From positions 1 through 60,043 of the forward strand of contig JAOAAF010000003.1 in the NCBI GenBank assembly GCA_026419015.1: a stretch of DNA of 60,043 bases. The letters run 5' to 3'. The notes under the pieces are model-generated. The model searched no databases and was not told the origin of the DNA. It saw nothing but the letters and a program-made list of their open reading frames with translations. This document shows positions 40,182 through 50,341 of the stretch, piece after piece (position 1 is the stretch's first letter; every line of letters starts with the position of its first letter). The DNA comes from Spirochaetota bacterium. Lineage in GTDB: Bacteria; Spirochaetota; UBA4802; JAGODF01. Made by a program: the position numbers and the translations under genes.

Positions 40182-40698
40182 ACGCACCCCACAACTTCTT
40201 TATGGTCACTTCCCTCATTTCCGCAGCTTCGCTTAAATTTCTGAGTTGAAGTAATCCCTTCATCGTCGCTTTCACGACATTTTGTGGATTTCTCGAACCA
40301 ATCGTTTTTGCTAAAATATCCGCAATACCTGCACGCTCTAATACTGCACGTACCGCACCGCCTGCAATCAGTCCAGTGCCTGGCGTTGCTGGTTTTAAAA
40401 TCACTTTCGATGTTTTAAATTTCCCAACTATCTCGTGCGGTATGGTATGTTTGTTGATGCTTATTTTGTACAAATTCTTTTTCGCGCTTTCTACACTCTT
40501 TCGAATAGCATCGGGAACTTCATTCGCTTTTCCAAATCCAATGCCCACATGCCCTTGCCCATCGCCAACAACTGAGAGCGCATTGAATGAAAATCTTCGT
40601 CCACCTTTCACAACTTTCGCTACTCGATTAATAGCAATAACTTTCTCGGTTAATTCAAGCCCTTCAGGACTTACATGTTTCTTTTTAATATTCATCAT
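40165..40698 (-). CDS. rpsE: Ribosomal protein S5
   Basis: [53 protein letters not shown] opens at 40719. Confidence 0.97.
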   Translation of the reverse strand: MMNIKKKHVSPEGLELTEKVIAINRVAKVVKGGRRFSFNALSVVGDGQGHVGIGFGKANEVPDAIRKSVESAKKNLYKISINKHTIPHEIVGKFKTSKVILKPATPGTGLIAGGAVRAVLERAGIADILAKTIGSRNPQNVVKATMKGLLQLRNLSEAAEMREVTIKKLWGAYGKEA

Positions 40699-40715
40699 CA
40701 ATACTGCTCCTGTTT

Positions 40716-41078
40716 TCAAAATTCAAGGCCAGCTTCTCGCGCTGCTTCAGCAAACGATTTTACTTTCCCATGATATAAATTTCCATTGCGATCGAACACT
40801 ACTTTTTTTATTCCCTTTTCTAATGCCCGTTTCGCTAATATCTTCCCCAATTCCTTAGCCGCTTCAATATTCTTTTTTCCGCGCAATGGGAAATCTTTTT
40901 CCATCGTCGTTGCATACACTAACGTGTGACCTTTTAAATCATCAATTACTTGAACAGTAAGATGTTTATTCGATTTCGAAAAACAGAGCCGTGGCCTCTC
41001 GGGGCTTGTGATTAGTTTTCGTTTTACTCGCATTCTCCTTCGGAATGCTCGTGCTTTTATTTTCGCAAGTTTATTCAT
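40716..41078 (-). CDS. rplR: Ribosomal protein L18
   Basis: [60 protein letters not shown]. Confidence 0.97.
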   Translation of the reverse strand: MNKLAKIKARAFRRRMRVKRKLITSPERPRLCFSKSNKHLTVQVIDDLKGHTLVYATTMEKDFPLRGKKNIEAAKELGKILAKRALEKGIKKVVFDRNGNLYHGKVKSFAEAAREAGLEF

Positions 41079-41623
41079 TATTTTTTACCCGTCTTTCCAG
41101 CTTTTCTTCTTATTTTTTCTTCCGCATACCGAATCCCCTTACCTTTATAAGGTTCTGGGGGTTTAAGTTTGCGGATATTTGCTGCAACCTGACCAACTTT
41201 TTGTTTGTTGATTCCTTTCACCTTTAATTTTGTTGGCTCAAGCACTTCAACAGTAATGCCTTCCGGTGGTGAAAAAAGCACGCTGTGCGAAAACCCCAAC
41301 TGAAATACTACATCATTTTTCTGCTGTTGAGCCCTATAGCCAACCCCAACGATTTCAAGATTCTTTTCAAAGCCATTTGTGACACCCATTATCATATTGG
41401 CAATTAGCGCACGGTGTAGGCCATGAGCGGCGCGAATGCGCTTGTCATTCACATCGCCAACAGCTTCGACCAAAAGTGTATTTCCCTCTTTTTTTAGGGT
41501 CACACAATCCATAAGCTCAATAGAATCGGACCCTAATTTACCTTTTACGGTAACTTTTCTTCCATCAATTTCTACATTTACTCCATCAGGAAGAATTATT
41601 GGTTTTTTCCCTATTCGTGACAT
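41078..41623 (-). CDS. rplF: Ribosomal protein L6
   Basis: MSRIGKKPIILPDGVNVEIDGRKVTVKGKLG..PEPYKGKGIRYAEEKIRRKAGKTGKK. Confidence 0.98.
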   Translation of the reverse strand: MSRIGKKPIILPDGVNVEIDGRKVTVKGKLGSDSIELMDCVTLKKEGNTLLVEAVGDVNDKRIRAAHGLHRALIANMIMGVTNGFEKNLEIVGVGYRAQQQKNDVVFQLGFSHSVLFSPPEGITVEVLEPTKLKVKGINKQKVGQVAANIRKLKPPEPYKGKGIRYAEEKIRRKAGKTGKK

Positions 41624-41640
41624 TGCACAATTAATCCTTT

Positions 41641-42054
41641 TTACAATATTTCACAAATAACTTCGCCACCCACATTTAATTTTTTTGCAGTTTTATTCGT
41701 AATTATCCCCCTCGATGTCGAGAGAATGCGAATCCCCACATTATTATATACTGGTCGAATGTCTTTTGCTTTTACATATATTCTTCTTCCAGGCGAACTA
41801 ATTCTTCGCATCTTCATAATTGCGGGCGTATTATCGGCGTTGTATTTAAAATAAACCCGCAAAATCTTTTGCTTATTATCATCAATCAATTTGTAATTCT
41901 TAATAAAACCTTCGTCTTTTAATATTCTCGCAATTGCAAGTTTCATTTTTGATGATGGAATATCAGCTTTTAAATGATTAGCTTTCATCGCATTGCGCAT
42001 CCGCGTTAACATATCAGCAATTGGATCGCTCACTCTACTCATTCTATGCTCCAC
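41641..42054 (-). CDS. rpsH: Ribosomal protein S8
   Basis: DPIADMLTRMRNAMKANHLKADIPSSKMKLAIARIL..STSRGIITNKTAKKLNVGGEVICEIL. Confidence 0.98.
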   Translation of the reverse strand: MEHRMSRVSDPIADMLTRMRNAMKANHLKADIPSSKMKLAIARILKDEGFIKNYKLIDDNKQKILRVYFKYNADNTPAIMKMRRISSPGRRIYVKAKDIRPVYNNVGIRILSTSRGIITNKTAKKLNVGGEVICEIL

Positions 42055-42069
42055 TTATTTAAAATAATA

Positions 42070-42255
42070 TTACCATGAAGATTTAATCACACCGGGAATT
42101 TTTCCCTCATTCGCTAATTTTCGAAAACATATTCGGCACATTTCAAAACGGCGCAAATACCCCCTTGGCCTGCCACAAAGCTTGCACCGGTTGTGGTGAC
42201 GCACTCGAAATTTCGGGGGCTTTTTGCTTTTCGCAATCATTGATGTTCTTGCCAT
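42070..42255 (-). CDS. rpsN: Ribosomal protein S14, zinc type
   Basis: [61 protein letters not shown]. Confidence 0.97.
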   Translation of the reverse strand: MARTSMIAKSKKPPKFRVRHHNRCKLCGRPRGYLRRFEMCRICFRKLANEGKIPGVIKSSW

Positions 42256-42259
42256 TATG

Positions 42260-42808
42260 TTAACCCTCTTCCCTAAACGGCATTTTAAACTCTTCAAGAA
42301 GCGCTTTTGCTTCCTCTTTGGTTTTCGCAGTAGTAACGATAGTGATATTCATGCCGTGAATTCGTTCCACTTTATCGAAATCAATCTCTGGAAATATTAT
42401 TTGCTCCTTAATGGAAAAATTATAATTCCCAAAATTATCAAATGCTTTAGGGGAAAGCCCTTTAAAGTCCCTTACGCGCGGAAGGGATATATTAATAAGC
42501 CTATCTAAAAATTCATACATCCTATCCCTTCGCAAGGTAACGCGACAACCCACTTCATATCCTTCGCGAATTTTAAAGTTCGAAATAGCCTTTTTTGCAT
42601 ACGTCTTTACGGCACGCTGTCCAGTAATAAGAGTCAATTCCTCCACCGCAGCATTCAGCGCGTTCACATTCGCATGCCCATCGCCCATCCCCACATTAAG
42701 CACAATTTTTTCCAATCGCGGCACTTGCATAATCGATTTATATTTGAAACGTTCAAAAAGCCGCTTTTGAATTCTTTTATTGTATTCTTCTCTCAACCTG
42801 CTGGCCAT
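42260..42808 (-). CDS. rplE: Ribosomal protein L5
   Basis: [42 protein letters not shown]. Confidence 0.98.
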   Translation of the reverse strand: MASRLREEYNKRIQKRLFERFKYKSIMQVPRLEKIVLNVGMGDGHANVNALNAAVEELTLITGQRAVKTYAKKAISNFKIREGYEVGCRVTLRRDRMYEFLDRLINISLPRVRDFKGLSPKAFDNFGNYNFSIKEQIIFPEIDFDKVERIHGMNITIVTTAKTKEEAKALLEEFKMPFREEG

Positions 42809-42822
42809 CGCAAAACCCTCAA

Positions 42823-43143
42823 TTAAATTTCCTTATTGCATTTTTTACACTTTCGTATCTTTTTATCACCAGTAATTTCAAAACCTACACGAACCCCTTT
42901 TTTGCACTTATCGCAAAAAAGCATCACATTTGATATATGAATTGGATACTCAAGCGTGATAACACCGCCCTTTGGTGCATCCTGGCTAGGGCGCACAAAT
43001 TTTTTCTTCTTGTTTACCCCTTCGACAACTACTCTCCCTTTCTTTGAATCGATATGAAGAACTTTGCCTCTTTTCCCTTTGTCCTTCCCAGTAATTACCA
43101 CTACCGTATCGTTTTTCTTAATTTTTTTACAAACTCCTTGCAT
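42823..43143 (-). CDS. rplX: Ribosomal protein L24
   Basis: [49 protein letters not shown] opens at 43161; M7 likely. Confidence 0.95.
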   Translation of the reverse strand: MQGVCKKIKKNDTVVVITGKDKGKRGKVLHIDSKKGRVVVEGVNKKKKFVRPSQDAPKGGVITLEYPIHISNVMLFCDKCKKGVRVGFEITGDKKIRKCKKCNKEI

Positions 43144-43179
43144 TGCGCATTCCCTCTTCACACATTGTATTGCTCTTTT

Positions 43180-43572
43180 CTACAATACCTCTGGAGCTAG
43201 CGACACAATTTTCATAAAATTCCGATCGCGAAGTTCCCTGGCTACTGGGCCGAAAATTCGCGTACCGCGCGGTTCCCCTTTATTATCAATGATTGCAACA
43301 GCATTATCATCAAAACGAATATACGTACCATCTTTTCTTCTAACCGCGCGTTTTGCGCGAACAATCACTGCTCGCAACACTGCTTTCCCATGAACTTTTT
43401 TCCCCGTTGAATCTTTCAATCCATACGAAGGGTGAGCATCCTTTACTGCTACAATAATTACATCGCCTACTGTTGCGTACCGCCTTCGCGTTCCACCCAA
43501 AATTTTTATACATTGAACTTTTTTCACACCGCTGTTGTCTGCGACATCGAGCATCGTTTCTACCTGAATCAT
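43180..43572 (-). CDS. rplN: Ribosomal protein L14
   Basis: [44 protein letters not shown]. Confidence 0.97.
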   Translation of the reverse strand: MIQVETMLDVADNSGVKKVQCIKILGGTRRRYATVGDVIIVAVKDAHPSYGLKDSTGKKVHGKAVLRAVIVRAKRAVRRKDGTYIRFDDNAVAIIDNKGEPRGTRIFGPVARELRDRNFMKIVSLAPEVL

Positions 43573-43581
43573 ATCGCACCT

Positions 43582-43851
43582 CTATTTCGCTTTCTGTACG
43601 ATTTCCAATAACCTAAAGCGCTTTTCCTTTGAAAGCGGTCTTGTTTCAACAATCCGAACTACATCGCCAATGCTGCACTGGCTTTTTTCATCGTGCGCCT
43701 TTACTTTCTTATGAATCTTCACAGATTTTTTGTACAATGGATGCAACTTCATCTGTTCAAGGCGCACCACAATTGTTTTATCCATTTTATTGCTCACCAC
43801 AACTCCTGTGAGAACTTTCTTCGCCTTTTTCACTTCTTTTGCATTTTCCAT
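43582..43851 (-). CDS. rpsQ: Ribosomal protein S17
   Basis: [71 protein letters not shown]. Confidence 0.98.
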   Translation of the reverse strand: MENAKEVKKAKKVLTGVVVSNKMDKTIVVRLEQMKLHPLYKKSVKIHKKVKAHDEKSQCSIGDVVRIVETRPLSKEKRFRLLEIVQKAK

Positions 43852-43875
43852 ACATTCACCACAATTACCGATATA

Positions 43876-44085
43876 TTACGTTCGCTTGGGAGTTCTTATT
43901 CCCAACTTGTATTCATTTTTTAAGGTAAGTATCCGTGCAATATTCCTCTTTAGTTGTTTGATCTTTTGCGGGTTATCCAATTTGCTGGTCACCGCTTTAA
44001 ACCGCTCTTTGCGCAATTCTTCCTTACTTTCCCTAAGTATCCGATTGAGTTCCTCTATTCCCATTTCATCAAACTTACCTTTCAT
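43876..44085 (-). CDS. rpmC: Ribosomal protein L29
   Basis: EELNRILRESKEELRKERFKAVTSKLDNPQKIKQLKRNIARILTL. Confidence 0.94.
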   Translation of the reverse strand: MKGKFDEMGIEELNRILRESKEELRKERFKAVTSKLDNPQKIKQLKRNIARILTLKNEYKLGIRTPKRT

Positions 44086-44143
44086 TTTTCATGCCCCAAA
44101 ATTTAAAAAATCTTTACTTGTAACGCATCTTCCCTTTGTACAT

Positions 44144-44554
44144 CTACCGATGATCCTGAATCGTAATGACCTTCGTCTTCACAGGTAATTTGCTCGAAGC
44201 TAATTGCAGGGCCTCTTTTGCTAACGCATAATCTACACCTGCAATTTCAAAAAGTATTCTTCCCGGTTTCACCCGAGCTTCCCAACCTTCTGGATTTCCT
44301 TTCCCTTTCCCCATGCGCGTTTCAGCTGGTTTTTTCGTGAAAGGATAATCGGGGAAAATGCGAATCCATAACTTCCCACCTCTTTTCAATTTTCGATTTA
44401 TCGCAACGCGGGCAGCTTCTATTTGCTTACTGGAAATTCTCCCTGGTTCCAACGATTTCAATGCGTGCTCACCAAAAGCAATTGATGAACCTCGATATGC
44501 TTTTCCTTTTAATCGCCCCCGTTGAACTTTGCGATACTTTGTTCGTTTTGGCAT
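44144..44554 (-). CDS. rplP: Ribosomal protein L16
   Basis: [71 protein letters not shown]. Confidence 0.98.
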   Translation of the reverse strand: MPKRTKYRKVQRGRLKGKAYRGSSIAFGEHALKSLEPGRISSKQIEAARVAINRKLKRGGKLWIRIFPDYPFTKKPAETRMGKGKGNPEGWEARVKPGRILFEIAGVDYALAKEALQLASSKLPVKTKVITIQDHR

Positions 44555-44571
44555 TAACATAACGCTAACCC

Positions 44572-45258
44572 CTATTTCTCACGCGAACGCCTGCGCGGTT
44601 GATATTTGCTCTCTTCGCTTTCCTCATCTTTAGAAAGAACTTCTCCGTTATAAACCCATACCTTAATTCCAATAACGCCAAACGTCGTCAACGCTTCTGC
44701 CGTACCATAGTCAATATCCGCACGAAGTGTGTGAAGCGGAATGCGCCCTTCTTTATACGATTCCGAACGCGCTATTTCAGCTCCGTTTAGTCGTCCTGAT
44801 ACGGCAATTTTTACCCCCAATGCACCTGCACGAATTGCGCCGGCAATCCCTTGCTTTACTGCTCTGCGATAAGGGAATCGCGCTTCCAGTTGCGATGCAA
44901 TTTGCTCTGCGATGAGCTTTGCATTTTTCTCAGGTTTCTTAATTTCAACTATGTTAATATACACATTCTTCGACGCTATCTTTTGTATATCCGCTTTTAG
45001 TTTTTCAATATCAACACCTTTTCTCCCAATTAAAAGACCTGGTCGCGCAGCATGAATGTTCACATTTATACGGTCGTGAAGCCGCTCTATTATTACATTC
45101 CCAATTCCCGCGCTCTTATGCGCTTTGTTTATAAAATTGCGTATTGCAAGATCTTCATGTAAATACTTGGCGTAATTTTTTTTATCCTCGTACCAAATTG
45201 AATCCCAGGTTTGTATTACGCCAATTCTAAAGCCTATTGGATTAACCTTTTGACCCAT
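44572..45258 (-). CDS. rpsC: Ribosomal protein S3
   Basis: [54 protein letters not shown]. Confidence 0.98.
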   Translation of the reverse strand: MGQKVNPIGFRIGVIQTWDSIWYEDKKNYAKYLHEDLAIRNFINKAHKSAGIGNVIIERLHDRINVNIHAARPGLLIGRKGVDIEKLKADIQKIASKNVYINIVEIKKPEKNAKLIAEQIASQLEARFPYRRAVKQGIAGAIRAGALGVKIAVSGRLNGAEIARSESYKEGRIPLHTLRADIDYGTAEALTTFGVIGIKVWVYNGEVLSKDEESEESKYQPRRRSREK

Positions 45259-45285
45259 CTGACTGTCCTTTTCCCATTGGTAATC

Positions 45286-45630
45286 TTAACTCTCATCAGA
45301 CAACACAATAGTAATTGTGCTCGTCCGTTTTCGAATGCGCGTTGCTCTTCCTCGCGCTCTCGCTCGAAAACGCTTCAATGTTGGACCTACATCAACAGTA
45401 ATCTTTTTAATATACAAATCCTTTTCCAAAATATCTGGATTTTGATATTTTGCATTCGCACCTGCTGAATAAAGAACCTTTAAAATTAATTTCGATGCTT
45501 TCCGCGGTATTGCTTTTAAAATATCAACTGCTTCTGGAAATGAATATCCCTTTATTTCATTTGCAACAATTCTCGCTTTCGATGCAGAAATTCGATTATA
45601 TTTTGAAATCGAAAAAGATTCCATATTCAT
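45286..45630 (-). CDS. rplV: Ribosomal protein L22
   Basis: RISASKARIVANEIKGYSFPEAVDILKAIPRKASKLILKVLYSAGANA..GPTLKRFRARARGRATRIRKRTSTITIVL. Confidence 0.97.
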   Translation of the reverse strand: MNMESFSISKYNRISASKARIVANEIKGYSFPEAVDILKAIPRKASKLILKVLYSAGANAKYQNPDILEKDLYIKKITVDVGPTLKRFRARARGRATRIRKRTSTITIVLSDES

Positions 45631-45636
45631 TAACCT

Positions 45637-45924
45637 CTATTTGCTTTTCTTTGCAATTTTATCATCCTTACTCGTATGACCACGATATGTCCGCGTCGGT
45701 GCAAACTCGCCTAATTTGTGCCCAACCATATTTTCTGTCACATACACAGGGATAAAATTTTTTCCATTGTGTACCATAATCGTGTGCCCAATCATTTCCG
45801 GAAATATTGTCGAACGCCTCGACCACGTCTTTATCGATTTTTTGGTATTTGACGAATTCATCTCTTCAATCTTTTTAAAAAGATTCATATCGATATATGG
45901 ACCTTTTTTTATCGACCGTGACAT
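45637..45924 (-). CDS. rpsS: Ribosomal protein S19
   Basis: [69 protein letters not shown]. Confidence 0.98.
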   Translation of the reverse strand: MSRSIKKGPYIDMNLFKKIEEMNSSNTKKSIKTWSRRSTIFPEMIGHTIMVHNGKNFIPVYVTENMVGHKLGEFAPTRTYRGHTSKDDKIAKKSK

Positions 45925-45926
45925 AC

Positions 45927-46751
45927 TTATTTCCTTCTCTTTATAATCATTTTATTGCTATACTTCCTCTTTTTTCGCGTTTTATATCCCTTCGTTGGAA
46001 CACCCGTCGGTGAGACAGGATGACGCCCTCCTGACGTTTTCCCTTCCCCTCCACCCAAGGGATGATCAATTGGATTCATCGCAACCCCACGAACCTTTGG
46101 CCTTTTTCGCAACCAACGAGATCTTCCTGCTTTGCCAATTGTTACATTAATGTGATCCTTATTCCCAACTTCACCAATACATGCATAGCATTCCTTATGA
46201 ATTTTTCGTATTTCACCCGATGGCAATTTTACAAGGCAGTAATCGCCTTCCTTCGCAGTAATTTGAGCAGTTGCCCCCGCAGAACGCACTAGTTGTCCAC
46301 CCTTTCCTCTCGTCAATTCAATGTTATATATATTTGTCCCCGTAGGGATTTTCTTCAGTGGGAGTGCATTGCCCACCTTAATTTCGACATCTTCGCCCGA
46401 GATCACCGTATCGCCTACTTTTATCGAATCCGGCGTAATGATATAGCGTTTTTCACCATCTCTGTATGTCACCAATGAAATATTTGCAGAACGATTTGGA
46501 TCGTATTCTATGCTCGTAATTACACCTTCAATACCGTACTTGTCGCGCTTAAAATCAATGATCCGATACTTGCGCTTATGCCCACCACCTTTTCTGCGAA
46601 CAGAAATCTGGCCTTTATAACCGCGCCCGGCATACTGCTTTTGACCTTTCGTAAGCGGTTTATATGGCTTTTCTTCAGTTAACTCATCAAATGCCAAAAC
46701 GGTTTTAAACCGAAGAGTTGATGTTACTGGTCTAAACTTTTTCAAACCCAT
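45927..46751 (-). CDS. rplB: Ribosomal protein L2
   Basis: [60 protein letters not shown]. Confidence 0.98.
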   Translation of the reverse strand: MGLKKFRPVTSTLRFKTVLAFDELTEEKPYKPLTKGQKQYAGRGYKGQISVRRKGGGHKRKYRIIDFKRDKYGIEGVITSIEYDPNRSANISLVTYRDGEKRYIITPDSIKVGDTVISGEDVEIKVGNALPLKKIPTGTNIYNIELTRGKGGQLVRSAGATAQITAKEGDYCLVKLPSGEIRKIHKECYACIGEVGNKDHINVTIGKAGRSRWLRKRPKVRGVAMNPIDHPLGGGEGKTSGGRHPVSPTGVPTKGYKTRKKRKYSNKMIIKRRK

Positions 46752-46823
46752 GTCCGTGCCTTTGGATTCATCATAAATTTCATAATTTGAAAACTCTCAT
46801 TGCCCGTTGCAAAATTTATTCCC

Positions 46824-47108
46824 CTATTGCCCTTCAAAAAGCTCAATTTTATCGCCTTCTTTCAATGTCACAATCGCCTTCTTCCACGATGAAGTATATC
46901 CGTAGTTATATCGTACTCGCTTTCTACGACCGCGTACATTTATAATATTAACGCATACCGGCTCAACATTAAATATCTCTTTAATCGCTCGTTTCACTAT
47001 CTTTTTATTCGCTTTTTTTGATACTCGAAAGACATACTTCCCAATTTTAGCAAGGGCAGTGCTCTTTTCAGATATTACCGGTTTTATAATCACATCATTA
47101 AAATCCAT
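46824..47108 (-). CDS. rplW: Ribosomal protein L23
   Basis: VIIKPVISEKSTALAKIGKYVFRVSKKANKKIVKRAIKEIFNVEPVCVNIINVRGRRKR. Confidence 0.97.
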   Translation of the reverse strand: MDFNDVIIKPVISEKSTALAKIGKYVFRVSKKANKKIVKRAIKEIFNVEPVCVNIINVRGRRKRVRYNYGYTSSWKKAIVTLKEGDKIELFEGQ

Positions 47109-47111
47109 CGT

Positions 47112-47735
47112 TTAACCCCTCGCGTACTTCTCGTTAATTTTCTTCAATGCACTTTCGGTAATCACCACTGTCGGAGAATAAAAGATGTCACGTCCTGAAA
47201 GCCTATTCACATTATTAAATAAAAACCACGGGATATTCCGAATCGCGCGTTTAAGCTTTATATCTTCGGTATCAGCAATTAAGATCCCTTTCTTAATGTT
47301 CAGCGCTTTCCCGATCTTTGCAATCTCTTTTGTTTTGCCTTCAACAAGCGAAAAATCTTCTACTACTTTAATTGAATTAATTTTTGCCTTAATTGTGAAC
47401 AACGATCGATATGCTTCTTGTTTCATCTTCTTTGGAAGATCAATCCGATAATCCCTTGGCTTCGGACCAAAAACGGTGCCACCTCCTTTCCACTGTGGGG
47501 CGCGGATACTTCCTTGGCGAGCTCGTCCCGTGCCCTTCTGCCGCCAAGGTTTTATCCCACCTCCGCGGACATCCGAACGCTCTTTCGTACAATGAGTCCC
47601 CTGTCGCTGGTTGGCATTCGCGGCTTTAATGAGTTCGTAAACAAGAACATCGTTGATTTTCGAATTGAACACGCTTTCGTCCAATTCAACTGTGCCCTTC
47701 ACCGTTCCATCAATTGCATATTTATTAACAACCAT
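47112..47735 (-). CDS. rplD: Ribosomal protein L4
   Basis: [46 protein letters not shown]. Confidence 0.97.
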   Translation of the reverse strand: MVVNKYAIDGTVKGTVELDESVFNSKINDVLVYELIKAANANQRQGTHCTKERSDVRGGGIKPWRQKGTGRARQGSIRAPQWKGGGTVFGPKPRDYRIDLPKKMKQEAYRSLFTIKAKINSIKVVEDFSLVEGKTKEIAKIGKALNIKKGILIADTEDIKLKRAIRNIPWFLFNNVNRLSGRDIFYSPTVVITESALKKINEKYARG

Positions 47736-47745
47736 GATACCAACC

Positions 47746-48375
47746 CTATTTTGCTCGTACTGTAATGATCGAGTTAACTGTACCCGGGATTGCGCCAGAA
47801 ATTAATACAACATTTTTATCTTTAAACACCTTCATCACTTTCAAATTTTTTACAGTAACAGTTTTATTCCCATGGCGCCCGGGCATCCTTTTCCCTTTCC
47901 ACACTTCAGCAGGAAATGTACATGCACCAATAGAACCTGGTGCCCTGTGGAATGTTGAACCATGAGTTGCGCGCCCACCGCCGAATCCATGTCTTTTAAT
48001 CACCCCTTGAAATCCGCGACCCTTTGAAATCCCCGTTACATCAACAATATCATTTTCTTGAAAAATATCGCACCTAATTACACTCCCCACATCCAATGAT
48101 TCATCAAAAAGATCGATTTCCCTTACCACTTTCATTGGAGCAAGATTTCTCTTTTTAAATTCAACAATTTGTGGCTTCGCTAAGCGATGCTCTTTTGTTG
48201 GAAGAAAACCCACTTTAAGCGCAGCATATCCATCTTTTTGTGGGGTCTTCTTTTGAATTACCGTACACGGCCCTAGCTCACAAATTGTGACCGGTATGAC
48301 GGTACCATCATCTGCAATTATTTGCATCATCCCTTTTTTTCTTCCAATGAGTGCTCGTTTATTCGACTTTTTCAT
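47746..48375 (-). CDS. rplC: Ribosomal protein L3
   Basis: LIGRKKGMMQIIADDGTVIPVTICELGPCTV..GISKGRGFQGVIKRHGFGGGRATHGS..RMPGRHGNKTVTVKNL. Confidence 0.98.
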   Translation of the reverse strand: MKKSNKRALIGRKKGMMQIIADDGTVIPVTICELGPCTVIQKKTPQKDGYAALKVGFLPTKEHRLAKPQIVEFKKRNLAPMKVVREIDLFDESLDVGSVIRCDIFQENDIVDVTGISKGRGFQGVIKRHGFGGGRATHGSTFHRAPGSIGACTFPAEVWKGKRMPGRHGNKTVTVKNLKVMKVFKDKNVVLISGAIPGTVNSIITVRAK

Positions 48376-48408
48376 CCTAATATCCCAACCTTACATAATA
48401 ACACATAT

Positions 48409-48434
48409 CCGGTTTACTCTCTGTATCGAACCGG
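48409..48434 (-). promoter_or_regulatory. Leader hairpin upstream of rplC
   Basis: CCGGTT-N14-AACCGG inverted repeat about 34 nt upstream of the rplC start. Confidence 0.35.
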
Positions 48435-48468
48435 TCTATACAATTATTACAATTTGTAATCAGAAAAT

Positions 48469-48786
48469 TTACGACTTGATGTCGACTGATATACCGGCGG
48501 GCAGTTCGAGTTTCATAAGCGCTTCGATAGTGTCTTCATTTGGATTGATGATATCGATAAGCCGCTTATGCGTTCGTATCTCAAACTGTTCTCGCGATTT
48601 CTTATTCACATGGGGTGATCGCAAAACGCAGAACCTCTCAATTTTAGTTGGGAGAGGAACTGGCCCTGCGACAGTCGCCCCACTTCGATTTGTCGTCGCA
48701 ACAATTTTCGCCGCCGACTGATCCAAAAGTTTTGCATCAAAAGATCGCAATTTCACTCTAATCCGTTGTGTCGATATCCCAGCCAC
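48469..48786 (-). CDS. rpsJ: Ribosomal protein S10
   Basis: [73 protein letters not shown]. Confidence 0.98.
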   Translation of the reverse strand: MAGISTQRIRVKLRSFDAKLLDQSAAKIVATTNRSGATVAGPVPLPTKIERFCVLRSPHVNKKSREQFEIRTHKRLIDIINPNEDTIEALMKLELPAGISVDIKS

Positions 48787-48892
48787 TTTCTTCCCTTATT
48801 AAAAATAATTTCAACTTTATAAATGATTCTTTTCAAATCTTATGTGCAAATCGATTTCTCTTCTTTTCAAAAAGCAAGATTATAAATTTATT

Positions 48893-48928
48893 ATGGCAGT
48901 TGCCAGACTTTGAGCCTGGCAACTCCAT
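48893..48928 (-). promoter_or_regulatory. Strong stem-loop in the tuf-rpsJ spacer
   Basis: ATGG-C-AGTTGCCAG-ACTTTGAGC-CTGGCAACT-CCAT: 13 pairs with one bulge. No adjacent U-run in the transcribed direction. Confidence 0.6.
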
Positions 48929-48947
48929 ATGAACATTGCTTCCTTTT

Positions 48948-50162
48948 TTATTCTAAAATCTTCGTCACAACACCGGCACCGACAGTTCTTCCGCCTTCTC
49001 GTATTGCAAAACGCAGACTTTCTTCCATTGCAATTTCCGTAATAAGCTCAACCGTGAGCTTTACATTATCGCCCGGCATTACCATTTCAACACCTGCTGG
49101 GAGCACAATTCGTCCGGTAACATCCGTAGTTCGGAAATAAAACTGCGGTCGATAGTTGCTAAAAAATGGAGTATGCCGGCCCCCTTCTTCTTTCGAGAGA
49201 ACGTACACTTCGCATTCGAACTTCTTGTGCGGCGTAATTGATCCAGGTTTCGCCAAAACCTGTCCCCGCTCTACTTCATCTTTTCCAATACCGCGCAAGA
49301 GACAGCCAACATTGTCGCCAGCAAGTCCCTCGTCAAGAATTTTTCTAAACATTTCAACACCCGTACATACTGTCTTTTTGGTTTCCCCAAAACCGACAAT
49401 TTCAACTTCATCTCCCGTACGAATCACACCCCGTTCAATTCTCCCCGTCGTAACAGTACCACGTCCAGTAATCGAGAACACGTCCTCAATTGGCATCAAA
49501 AATGGTTTATCGATTGCACGCTTTGGCTCTGGAATATACTCATCGAGGGTATTCGCCAGCTTGATGATACTTCCACACCATTCGCATTCCTCTTTCCCAC
49601 ACGCACATTCCATCGCTTTTAGGGCAGAACCTGGAATTATTGGCACTTCATCTCCAGGAAATTCATATTTCGAAAGCAATTCTCTAATTTCCATTTCCAC
49701 AAGCTCAATCATTTCTGATCTCTCAGACGGATCAAGCATATCAACCTTATTTAAAAACACTACGATATATGGCACATTCACTTGGCGCGCCAACAAAACG
49801 TGCTCCTTCGTTTGAGGCATTGGCCCATCTGTCGCTGCAACGACTAAAATCGCAGCATCCATCTGTGCTGCACCGGTAATCATGTTCTTAATATAGTCAG
49901 CGTGCCCCGGACAATCAACATGTGCATAATGCCGCTTCTTCGTTTCATATTCTTGATGGGATGTGGCAATTGTAATACCTCGTGCTTTTTCTTCTGGTGC
50001 ATTATCTATCTGATCAAATTCAACAGGCTTGTTATGACCACCGACATATTTTGTTAGAACTTTTGTAATAGCCGATGTTAATGTTGTCTTTCCGTGGTCA
50101 ATATGCCCAATCGTCCCCACGTTGACATGCGGTTTACTTCGATCAAATTTTTCCTTTGCCAT
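48948..50162 (-). CDS. tuf: Elongation factor Tu
   Basis: [49 protein letters not shown]..; carries a Cys-rich segment [13 protein letters not shown]. Confidence 0.98.
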   Translation of the reverse strand: MAKEKFDRSKPHVNVGTIGHIDHGKTTLTSAITKVLTKYVGGHNKPVEFDQIDNAPEEKARGITIATSHQEYETKKRHYAHVDCPGHADYIKNMITGAAQMDAAILVVAATDGPMPQTKEHVLLARQVNVPYIVVFLNKVDMLDPSERSEMIELVEMEIRELLSKYEFPGDEVPIIPGSALKAMECACGKEECEWCGSIIKLANTLDEYIPEPKRAIDKPFLMPIEDVFSITGRGTVTTGRIERGVIRTGDEVEIVGFGETKKTVCTGVEMFRKILDEGLAGDNVGCLLRGIGKDEVERGQVLAKPGSITPHKKFECEVYVLSKEEGGRHTPFFSNYRPQFYFRTTDVTGRIVLPAGVEMVMPGDNVKLTVELITEIAMEESLRFAIREGGRTVGAGVVTKILE

Positions 50163-50341
50163 CTGTAATCTCCTTATAAATGTAATTCATAAATTTCTTA
50201 TCTTCGATCACTCCTGAATACCACCCTCACTCTTCCTTTTATATTGTTTCCAGGAAGATCGGCAAATCCTTTTGATTTTGCGATGCGAAGTTGAATTAAA
50301 TTTTACCCAGTTTTTCTGTCAATGAATTAATCCAAAAAATT

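Noticed and set aside
49156-49815. 219-aa plus-strand ORF over tuf
   Set aside because: Antisense to EF-Tu, no independent signal or SD.
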